This document shows, one piece after another, positions 28,244 through 35,556 of a stretch of DNA of 64,000 nt; within the stretch, counting starts at the first letter, position 1; each line of letters begins with the position of its first letter. Position numbers and translations under genes: made by a program. The notes below the pieces were generated by a model. It was given only the letters and a program-made list of their open reading frames with translations. It made no database searches and was not told where the DNA came from. The DNA comes from Huaxiibacter chinensis (lineage in GTDB: Bacteria; Pseudomonadota; Gammaproteobacteria; Enterobacterales; Enterobacteriaceae), in NCBI RefSeq assembly GCF_022171985.1, contig NZ_JAJVHF010000001.1:124001-188000 (forward strand), given 5' to 3'.

Positions 28244-28727
28244 TACGCTATTCCTCTATAACTTTATTTATTACCGCTACCGGCTCAGCAGAGTCCGGCT
28301 TTATTTTTATCGCGGGTAATACGACGTGGTGCGTTCATAGACCGTGCGTTATTTCTCACGCTTATTTAGAGTAAGATTTGTTTTACACATTCGCTTACCG
28401 ACTAAGTAAAATCTATAGAGTCACCGCTCGAAACTCAAACACTTTCCCGGTCTAGCTGTGGATCTTCAGTTAACAAAATATAAACATCCTTCCTGCGTTA
28501 ATTGTTGAGTATTACTTTGGTGATTGCGTGCCGATTTTATTTTATTGACCGTCCTCCTGAGTCCAGCTTTGGACTCTGATACCGAACAGATGTAATTCAA
28601 ACAGTTAATCCCGCCTGGTGGGCATCAGTCTATTTTTGGACCGATGAGTAATATTCCAGCCAGCGGTAATTTCTAAGATACTTATTTATTTATCACGAGA
28701 AAAGTAACTGTGATCGATGAGGTGCCT
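28244..28727. promoter_or_regulatory. 484-base divergent control region of the fimbrial operon
   Basis: A/T-rich region between the major pilin gene (leftward) and the first IprA-like regulator (rightward). One clear 7-bp inverted repeat GAGTCCA/TGGACTC lies at 28559-28576. No pair of longer inverted repeats and no recombinase gene is present, so phase inversion of the fimS kind is not supported. Confidence 0.5.
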
Positions 28728-29387
28728 ATGAATACTCGCCTGTCTGCCGGGTTAGCAGAGAAAAAAACGCCCGTGCTGGCGTTAAAACCCTTTAGCGATA
28801 TTGAGACATTACTGACACACATACTGCCCTTTGCCGAGAGAATGGTTATCTCACGGGGCGATATCGTCAATTATTATAGCGATGAGACGCAGCAGTGCCT
28901 CCTCCTCCTGAATGGCAGCGTGGCCCTGCACCGACGCGGTGATGGCATTGTGCTGAATTCAGAATCCTCGCCTTTTTTACTGGGCGTGAGCAGCCAGCTG
29001 GCGACGGAACATCTGTATGTAAGAGCGCTGGAAACCAGTGAAATTGCCCGTTTGCCGCTCGACTGTTTTAACCGGATTGTGGCGGAAGATAACCTGTGGG
29101 AAAATTTCGCCCGGCTTCTGGTGTATACCGCATCGCGGGTATATGAGCACTGCGCGCTCATATCACAAATGTCCGCGTACGATATTATTCGTTTCCAGCT
29201 GGTTGAACTGATGCAGGAGCATGACGCTATTCGCAACAACATTACTGCAGCGGCTTATATCAAGAGCAGAACCTACCTTTCGCGCAGCGGCATTATGCGC
29301 ATCCTTGCCGAGCTGCGCACCGGGGGATACATTACCATGCATCGCGGTATATTGATTGAGATCAACCGACTACCCTTGCGCTACTGA
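28728..29387 (+). CDS. IprA/YaiV-family winged-helix regulator, copy 1
   Basis: 219 residues. N-terminal cyclic-nucleotide-binding-like barrel (QCLLLLNGSVALHRRG) and a C-terminal helix-turn-helix (YIKSRTYLSRSGIMRILAELRTGGYI) ending INRLPLRY, close to the YaiV/IprA ending INRLPSEY. IprA modulates hydrogen peroxide resistance in Salmonella. The ATG at 28728 has GAGG five bases upstream and is preferred to the GTG at 28710. Divergent from the fimbrial operon and followed by a paralogue. Confidence 0.8.
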   Translation: MNTRLSAGLAEKKTPVLALKPFSDIETLLTHILPFAERMVISRGDIVNYYSDETQQCLLLLNGSVALHRRGDGIVLNSESSPFLLGVSSQLATEHLYVRALETSEIARLPLDCFNRIVAEDNLWENFARLLVYTASRVYEHCALISQMSAYDIIRFQLVELMQEHDAIRNNITAAAYIKSRTYLSRSGIMRILAELRTGGYITMHRGILIEINRLPLRY

Positions 29388-29481
29388 CGTTGCGGGGAAA
29401 TGACGCTCAGGATTTTCTGGTCTTTTCCAACTGGCACTATAATTAGGGCGAAAGGAAGGTTTTTATTATTTTGAGGTGAAT

Positions 29482-30123
29482 ATGTCTACGTCAGGAACGC
29501 CTCCCGGCGCGACGCATCGCGGCTCGCCCTGGTCTCAGGAACTTATTACGCATCTCGCGCCCTACGCTTCCATTCGCCGCGTTGAGCGCGGGGAACGGTT
29601 AAACCTGGAGGTGAACGGACAGGGAATGTGCTATTTAATTATTGAAGGCAGCGTCGCCATATACCGCAGCTCGGACAATATGTTGTTATCGACCTCCACC
29701 AGCCCCGGCGTGTTTGGGCTGGCAAATCTTACCGACGTCTATTTTGACGATTATCTCAAAACCCTTAAACCCTGCACCATAGGCTTTATCGATACGCAAA
29801 CGGCCAATACGGTCATTAAAGAGAAGGGACTGTGGAAGCTGGTCTCGGATCATTTAATGGTCATCTATGACCGTCTCTATCACCATATTATGCCCCGCGG
29901 GGCGGCAACCGCCTACGATATGGTGCGACAGCAGCTCTTTGAGTTAATGAACGAAGAAGAGAGTTTTCGCCACGACATCACCGCCGAACGCTATATCAGG
30001 GATAAAACACATCTTTCACGCAGCGGGGTGATGCGCATTCTGGCGGATCTTAAAGCGGGGGGCTATGTCGAGATGGAAGATGGCGTGCTGATGAAAATTC
30101 ATAAGCTTCCGGAGAAATACTGA
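29482..30123 (+). CDS. IprA/YaiV-family winged-helix regulator, copy 2
   Basis: 213 residues with the same layout as the upstream gene: a barrel (CYLIIEGSVAIYRSSD), helix-turn-helix (YIRDKTHLSRSGVMRILADLKAGGYV) and an ending IHKLPEKY. ATG at 29482 with GAGG five bases upstream; 94 bases after copy 1, so possibly with its own promoter. The two copies are clearly paralogous but diverged outside the DNA-binding region. Target genes unknown; the adjacent fimbrial operon is the obvious candidate. Confidence 0.8.
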   Translation: MSTSGTPPGATHRGSPWSQELITHLAPYASIRRVERGERLNLEVNGQGMCYLIIEGSVAIYRSSDNMLLSTSTSPGVFGLANLTDVYFDDYLKTLKPCTIGFIDTQTANTVIKEKGLWKLVSDHLMVIYDRLYHHIMPRGAATAYDMVRQQLFELMNEEESFRHDITAERYIRDKTHLSRSGVMRILADLKAGGYVEMEDGVLMKIHKLPEKY

Positions 30124-30127
30124 GCAT

Positions 30128-30153
30128 AAAAAAGACCGCACAGGCGGCCTTTT
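30128..30153. terminator. terminator between copy 2 and ydiH
   Basis: AAAAG(A)CCGC / GCGG(C)CTTTT with loop ACAG, one internal mismatch; symmetric A and T runs suit both strands. Confidence 0.7.
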
Positions 30154-30177
30154 CCGGGATGACAGATTGCTCTGTTA

Positions 30178-30372
30178 TCAATGGACATGAACACCCAACC
30201 GCCAGGCGAAGTAGATCTCTTCTTTCAGTTCATTTGAAGAGAGCGTAAGCAGATCGGCAAATTCCAGTTCAAGCTGTTTAAGCTTTTTCAGGTACTGCGC
30301 CGGTGACAAATTGCTCTTATCGCGACGTAAAAATTCAATGGCAAGTGTGGTTGGGTTTAAATCGGTATCCAT
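30178..30372 (-). CDS. ydiH: YdiH, small conserved protein
   Basis: 64 residues (E. coli 62): LAIEFLRRDKSNLSPAQYL and KEEIYFAWRLGVH match recalled YdiH closely. The ATG at 30372 (MDTDLNPTT) is chosen by alignment. Function unknown. In E. coli it is beside sufA; here 14 kb separate them. The acidic-aromatic C-terminal half is strongly conserved. Confidence 0.9.
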   Translation of the reverse strand: MDTDLNPTTLAIEFLRRDKSNLSPAQYLKKLKQLELEFADLLTLSSNELKEEIYFAWRLGVHVH

Positions 30373-30466
30373 GTTGTCCTCTCTTTTGTACAAAACCCAA
30401 CCAGTATAACACCTTTCGCTGGCTAATTTTTGACCAAAAGCAACTCAGAACGATGATATTTGTCTT

Positions 30467-30877
30467 TTACACCACGGCGGTCGTCAAACGGGACGAACAG
30501 CACAGGCGATCCTGCTCGTCAAAGATGTCAATCTGCCACACCTGATGACGCCCGCCCGCGTGCAGCGCCCGGCAAACGCCGCGCACCCGTCCGCTGCGGA
30601 CGGAGCGAATATGGTTGGCGTTAACCTCAAGCCCAACCACTTTCTGCTCCCCCTGTGTGCAGAGATAACCCGCCACCGAGCCCAGCGTTTCAGCCAGTAC
30701 CACGGACGCTCCTCCGTGCAGCAGACCAAACGGCTGATGCGTCCGGCTGTCAACGGGCATCGTCGCTTCAAGACTGTCTTCACCAATACGGCTAAACTGA
30801 ATATCCAGCAGACCCACCATATTGCCTTCGCCCATCACGTTAAGTGCCTCAAGCGTTACTGCACGTTTCCAGATCAT
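30467..30877 (-). CDS. menI: 1,4-dihydroxy-2-naphthoyl-CoA hydrolase
   Basis: Hot-dog-fold thioesterase of menaquinone synthesis. 136 residues, equal to E. coli MenI (YdiI). Catalytic Glu63 lies in VVLAETLGS, after the HGGAS loop. Start overlaps the ydiJ stop in ATGA (30874-30877). Confidence 0.95.
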   Translation of the reverse strand: MIWKRAVTLEALNVMGEGNMVGLLDIQFSRIGEDSLEATMPVDSRTHQPFGLLHGGASVVLAETLGSVAGYLCTQGEQKVVGLEVNANHIRSVRSGRVRGVCRALHAGGRHQVWQIDIFDEQDRLCCSSRLTTAVV

Positions 30878-33800
30878 CCCATCATCTCCAGTAATGCCTG
30901 TAATGGATGGCGCACCCCGCTGCCTTCGACCCGCTTCACCTGGCTACGACAGGAGTACCCCGTCGCCAGACAGCGATTTCGCGGCAGACGTTGCATCGCC
31001 TGTTGCCAGGACAGCGCGTAAATACCCAGCGAATTGGCATGGTTTTTTACCTCGTGACCGTAGGTCCCCGCCATGCCACAGCAGCCCACGCTGACGCTTT
31101 CCAGCCTGGCGCCAAAGCGTGCAAAGATAGCGGCCCACTGCGAAGCCGCGCCCGGCAGCGCGGTGACTTCCGTACAGTGGCCAAACAGGTACCAGGACTC
31201 TCCGCTCAGCTCTTTCTCTTCGGCGTGTTGCAGGGCGGCTGGCAGCCATTCATGCACTAGCATGACGTGAAAATCGCCGCGTTTTTCACCCAGCGTCTGC
31301 TTATATTCGTCGCGATAGCACAGCACCAGCGCGGGATCGACCCCTACCATTGGCATACCCAGTTTCGCCACGCGATTGAGGAAATCAGCCGTTTTTTGCG
31401 CGGTTTTCGCGAAGCGGCTCAGGAAGCCCTTAATATGCTGCGCTTTGCCGTTTGGCGAGAATGGCAGCACCACAGGATGATATCCCACGCGCTCAACCAG
31501 ACGGACAAAATCTGCGACGACCTGCGCATCGTAATAGCTGGTAAACGGATCCTGAACCACCAGAACCGTTTTCGCTTTTTGCTCGTCGCTCAGGGTTTCA
31601 AGCTTTTCGAGGGTCATATTCGCCGAACGGTGACCCACCAGTTCCCGCTGGAGCGACGGCGTGGACAGCAACGGCAGATCCACCATCCCGATATGCTTTT
31701 CAGAGAGTCTGCGCACCAGCGGCTGGTTTATAAAGAAGTTGAAGGTCTTCGGCGCTCGCGCCATCAGCGGGGCGTAGCTCTCGACGGTCGCCACCAGGTG
31801 ATCGCGCACGGGGCGCAGATAACGCGAATGGTAGAGCTGTAAGAAGCGTGAGCGGAAATCCGGCACATCGATTTTAATCGGGCACTGCGTGGAGCAGGCC
31901 TTACAGGCCAGACACCCTGACATCGCCTCTTTCACTTCGTGCGAAAAATCATACTCGCCTTTGCTGGCGTGCCAGCTGTTACGCGAGCGCTCGATCAGCG
32001 TGCGCAGGCTGGCGCGTTTTTCGGGCAGGTCATGTTCAAGCTTCAGCGGATCGACACCGCGATCGGCCAGCAAACGCAGCCATTCACGCACCAGCGTCGC
32101 GCGCCCTTTGGGCGAGTGAATACGGTTGCTGGTGATTTTCATCGACGGGCACATCGGGCTTTTCACGTCGAAATTAAAGCACAGGCCATTGCCGTTACAC
32201 TCCATGGCGCCACGCCAGGACGAACGTACCGCAATCGGAATTTGTCGGTCAAAGGTGCCCCGCTTCACGGCATCGACCTGCATCATCGGTGCGTCGAGGC
32301 CCGCTGGTGGACAAATCTTGCCCGGATTCAGACGGTTATTTGGGTCAAAGGCGGCTTTAATTTTACGCAGCTCGCCAAAAAGTTGCTCGCCGAAAAAGGC
32401 CGGGCTGTATTGTGCCCGGAAGCCTTTGCCGTGTTCTCCCCAGAGCAGGCCGCCGTATTTAGCCGTTAATGCCACCACATCGTCGGAGATCTGCTTCATC
32501 AGGATCTCCTGCTGCGGATCGCACATATCCAGCGCCGGACGCACGTGGAGCACGCCGGCATCGACATGACCAAACATGCCATAGCTCAGGCCATGACCGT
32601 CGAGCAGCGCACGAAACTCAACGATATAATCGGCCAGATGCTCCGGCGGCACGCAGGTATCTTCCGCAAACGGGATCGGCTTTGCCGCACCTTTCGCATT
32701 GCCCAACAGGCCGACCGCTTTTTTACGCATGGCATAGATACGCTCGATGCCGGACAGATCGCTGCACAGCTGCCAGCCGATCACACCGCCTTCCCCCAGG
32801 GCAATCAGCTCATCCAGCCGCTGACAGAGCATGGACACCTGGCGTTCAATCAGTTCCTCATCGTCGCCAGCAAACTCGACGATGTTTAAGCCCAGCATCT
32901 CTTTATCGGGCACGTCGGTAATCAGTTCGCTGACCGAATGCCAGACGATGTCTTCCCGGGCCAGATTTAGCACTTTGGAATCCACCGTCTCCACCGACAG
33001 GGCCCGCGCCTCCACCATAAACGGCGCGTTACGCAATGCCGAGTCGAAAGAGTTGTACTTCACATTAACCAGACGACGGACCTTGGGCAGGCGGGTGATA
33101 TCCAGACGCGCTTCGGTGATAAAGGCCAGCGTCCCTTCAGAGCCGGTGAGAATACGCGTCAGGTCGAATTCGCTGAGGTCGTCATTATAAACATGACGCA
33201 AATCGTACCCGGTCAGGAAACGGTTAAGCTTAGGGAAATGATCGAGAATAAGCTGGCGGTTATCGCGGCAGCTTTCAAGGACAGTCCGATAGATGCGCCC
33301 GGACGTGGTGCTTTCGCTGGCCAGCGTTTCGGCCAGCGCCACGGGCATCGGTCGCGTATCGAGAATATCGCCCCCCAGCAGAACCGCCCGCACGCCCATC
33401 ACATGATCGGAGGTTTTACCGTAAACCAGCGAACCCTGGCCCGAGGCATCGGTGTTTATCATCCCGCCAAGCGTCGCACGGTTACTGGTTGAGAGCTCCG
33501 GCGCGAAGAAGTAGCCGTAAGGCTTGAGGAACTGATTCAGCTGATCTTTGATGACCCCCGCTTCGACGCGTACCCAGCCCTCTTCCGGGTTGATTTCGAT
33601 GATCGCATTCATATAACGGGACATATCGATGATAATGCCCTGATTCAGCGCCTGACCGTTGGTGCCGGTGCCCCCGCCGCGAGGGGTAAATATCAGCGAA
33701 GCGAAGCGCTCCTGCGCGGCCAGTTGGGCGATGAGCGCGACATCCGCAGTCGAACGAGGAAAAACGACGGCATCGGGGAGTAACTGATAGATACTGTTGT

Positions 33801-33930
33801 CGGTCGCCATGGTGAGCCTGTCGGCATAACTTGTGGCGGTATCACCCGTAAAACCCTGCTGCTCCAGTGCCTGCAAAAAATTGAGCACCAGCTGTACTAC
33901 GCCCGGTGCCTGAGAAATCTGTGGGATCAT
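30874..33930 (-). CDS. ydiJ: FAD/4Fe-4S oxidoreductase YdiJ (D-2-hydroxyglutarate dehydrogenase type)
   Basis: 1018 residues from the ATG at 33930 (MIPQISQAPG), identical in length to E. coli YdiJ; the longer frame to 33993 crosses the PurR-type box. N-terminal FAD-binding domain (FTPRGGGTGTNGQ), a 4Fe-4S ferredoxin-like motif (CLACKACSTQCP) near residue 665 and C-terminal CCG-type domain (CCGMAGTYGHE). Homologues have been reported as D-2-hydroxyglutarate dehydrogenases. Coupled to menI, suggesting electrons could go to the quinone pool (inference). Confidence 0.93.
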   Translation of the reverse strand: MIPQISQAPGVVQLVLNFLQALEQQGFTGDTATSYADRLTMATDNSIYQLLPDAVVFPRSTADVALIAQLAAQERFASLIFTPRGGGTGTNGQALNQGIIIDMSRYMNAIIEINPEEGWVRVEAGVIKDQLNQFLKPYGYFFAPELSTSNRATLGGMINTDASGQGSLVYGKTSDHVMGVRAVLLGGDILDTRPMPVALAETLASESTTSGRIYRTVLESCRDNRQLILDHFPKLNRFLTGYDLRHVYNDDLSEFDLTRILTGSEGTLAFITEARLDITRLPKVRRLVNVKYNSFDSALRNAPFMVEARALSVETVDSKVLNLAREDIVWHSVSELITDVPDKEMLGLNIVEFAGDDEELIERQVSMLCQRLDELIALGEGGVIGWQLCSDLSGIERIYAMRKKAVGLLGNAKGAAKPIPFAEDTCVPPEHLADYIVEFRALLDGHGLSYGMFGHVDAGVLHVRPALDMCDPQQEILMKQISDDVVALTAKYGGLLWGEHGKGFRAQYSPAFFGEQLFGELRKIKAAFDPNNRLNPGKICPPAGLDAPMMQVDAVKRGTFDRQIPIAVRSSWRGAMECNGNGLCFNFDVKSPMCPSMKITSNRIHSPKGRATLVREWLRLLADRGVDPLKLEHDLPEKRASLRTLIERSRNSWHASKGEYDFSHEVKEAMSGCLACKACSTQCPIKIDVPDFRSRFLQLYHSRYLRPVRDHLVATVESYAPLMARAPKTFNFFINQPLVRRLSEKHIGMVDLPLLSTPSLQRELVGHRSANMTLEKLETLSDEQKAKTVLVVQDPFTSYYDAQVVADFVRLVERVGYHPVVLPFSPNGKAQHIKGFLSRFAKTAQKTADFLNRVAKLGMPMVGVDPALVLCYRDEYKQTLGEKRGDFHVMLVHEWLPAALQHAEEKELSGESWYLFGHCTEVTALPGAASQWAAIFARFGARLESVSVGCCGMAGTYGHEVKNHANSLGIYALSWQQAMQRLPRNRCLATGYSCRSQVKRVEGSGVRHPLQALLEMMG

Positions 33931-33955
33931 TACTGTCGACCCTAATAGTAGTTGT

Positions 33956-33971
33956 AGATAATCGTTTGCGT
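33956..33971. promoter_or_regulatory. PurR-type operator between ydiJ and ydiK
   Basis: The minus strand reads ACGCAAACGATTATCT, 15 of 16 with the recalled PurR consensus ANGCAANCGNTTNCNT. It lies 26 bases before the ydiJ start and 160 before ydiK. Confidence 0.65.
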
Positions 33972-34130
33972 TGTGTCTGAAAAGTTGTATCACATTTTTT
34001 TCTTACGCGCTCTGCTGAATTACGGGCAGAATTCGTCTGTCAAAAATCGCCGAAATCACTAATGATAAGAGGGACGCGGTTTTTTGTTTCTGCCAGCGCG
34101 GCTGGTATTCATTCAAGGTAAATTTCATTT

Positions 34131-35246
34131 ATGGTCAATCTTCGTCAGCCCAGGGATGTTGCGCAAATTTTGCTGTCGGTGCTGTTTTTAGCCATCATGA
34201 TCATTGCGTGTCTATGGATTGTTCGCCCCTTTGTCCTGGGGTTCGCGTGGGCCGGTACGGTCGTCGTCGCCACCTGGCCGTTGCTGTTGCGTTTACAGCG
34301 GGTGCTTTTTGGCCGCCGCGGGCTGGCGGTGCTGGTGATGACGCTCTTGCTCTTCCTGGTCTTTATCATTCCTATTGCCCTGCTGGTCAACAGCCTTGTC
34401 GACAACAGCGGCCCGGTAATTCGCTCTATCACCAGCGGAGAAATGACCGTGCCGGATCTGGCGTGGCTGAACAGCATTCCGGTTGTTGGCGCTAAGCTTT
34501 ACAGCGGCTGGCACAGCCTGCTGGAAATGGGCGGCAGCGCCATCATGGCAAAGGTACGTCCCTACATCGGCACCACCACCACCTGGTTTGTCGGCCAGGC
34601 GGCGCACATTGGCCGCTTTATGATGCACTGCGTGCTGATGCTGCTCTTTAGCGCCCTGCTTTACTGGCGCGGTGAGCAGGTGGCGCTGGGCGTACGGCAT
34701 TTTGCTACCCGTCTTGCGGGCACGCGCGGGGACGCAGCGGTTCTGCTGGCCGCGCAGGCAGTCCGTGCGGTCGCGCTGGGCGTGGTGGTGACGGCGCTGG
34801 TCCAGGCGGTAATGGGCGGCATTGGGCTGGCTATCTCTGGCGTGCCCTATGCCACGATCTTAACCGTGATTATGATCCTGACCTGCCTGGCACAGCTTGG
34901 CCCTTTGCTGGTCCTGGTGCCGAGTATTATCTGGCTATACTGGAGCGGCGATACCACCTGGGGAACCGTGCTGCTGGTATGGAGCTGCGTGGTGGGCACC
35001 ATGGATAACGTGATTCGCCCTGTGTTGATTCGCATGGGCGCCGATCTGCCGTTAATTCTTATTCTTTCCGGCGTGATTGGCGGATTGATCGCCTTTGGCA
35101 TGATCGGACTGTTTATTGGCCCGGTGCTGTTGGCCGTCACCTGGCGTCTCTTCTCTGCCTGGGTACACGAAATCCCACCGCCAGCAACCGACCCGGATGT
35201 CATCATCAGCGAACTGGAAACGCTGGAAGAGATTAACAAACCGTAA
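34131..35246 (+). CDS. ydiK: AI-2E-family inner-membrane transporter YdiK
   Basis: 371 residues (E. coli 370), with about eight membrane segments and the family's long central loop. AAGGTAAAT precedes the ATG. The family covers autoinducer-2 exporters and Na+/H+ antiporters; the YdiK substrate is not known. A PurR-type box lies upstream. A strong hairpin follows the gene. Confidence 0.92.
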   Translation: MVNLRQPRDVAQILLSVLFLAIMIIACLWIVRPFVLGFAWAGTVVVATWPLLLRLQRVLFGRRGLAVLVMTLLLFLVFIIPIALLVNSLVDNSGPVIRSITSGEMTVPDLAWLNSIPVVGAKLYSGWHSLLEMGGSAIMAKVRPYIGTTTTWFVGQAAHIGRFMMHCVLMLLFSALLYWRGEQVALGVRHFATRLAGTRGDAAVLLAAQAVRAVALGVVVTALVQAVMGGIGLAISGVPYATILTVIMILTCLAQLGPLLVLVPSIIWLYWSGDTTWGTVLLVWSCVVGTMDNVIRPVLIRMGADLPLILILSGVIGGLIAFGMIGLFIGPVLLAVTWRLFSAWVHEIPPPATDPDVIISELETLEEINKP

Positions 35247-35252
35247 ACGCTG

Positions 35253-35285
35253 CGCGGCCGGGCAAGATTGTAGTGCCCGGCCGCG
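35253..35285 (+). terminator. stem-loop after ydiK
   Basis: Perfect 12-bp stem CGCGGCCGGGCA with a 9-base loop, no T run after it. Confidence 0.6.
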
Positions 35286-35393
35286 AATACTTAAGCCTGA
35301 CTAATCAATTTATTCTCTGCACACTGGTCAGACCCCCTGTATTGTCCCTGCTCCCTCTTTAAACCTCTCAGAATCGTAACGCCTCTTAAACTA

Positions 35394-35437
35394 TTGAGAC
35401 GAATCTGATCGACGCAAAAAGTTAGCATGCCTACTAT
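35394..35437 (+). promoter_or_regulatory. rprA promoter with RcsB-type box
   Basis: TTGAGACGAATCTGA (35394-35408) matches the RcsB box recalled upstream of E. coli rprA; the -10 TACTAT is at 35432-35437. RcsB would bind just upstream of the polymerase site. Confidence 0.75.
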
Positions 35438-35443
35438 TAGGAC

Positions 35444-35548
35444 ACGGTTATAAATCAACACCTTGATTTATAAGCATGGAAATCCCCTGAGTGAAACAAC
35501 GAATTGCTGTGTGTAGTCTTTGCCCATCTCCCACGATGGGCTTTTTTT
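35444..35548 (+). ncRNA. rprA: RprA small RNA
   Basis: About 105 bases almost identical to the recalled E. coli RprA: ACGGTTATAAATCAAC start, TTGATTTATAAGC hairpin arm, central GAAATCCCCTGAGTG pairing region, and the GCCCATC/GATGGGC terminator with a T run. RprA is Rcs-activated and stimulates rpoS translation. It lies downstream of ydiK as in E. coli, in the same window as the ycgZ-ymgA-ariR genes that feed the Rcs pathway. Confidence 0.95.
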
Positions 35549-35556
35549 TATCCTGA

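Noticed and set aside
28244-28727. Invertible fimS-like switch before the pilin gene
   Set aside because: No pair of matching inverted repeats at switch-like distance and no fimB/fimE-like recombinase in the window.
31267-32469. Several 110-190-codon frames opposite ydiJ
   Set aside because: No start signals, and ydiJ is full length and conserved.
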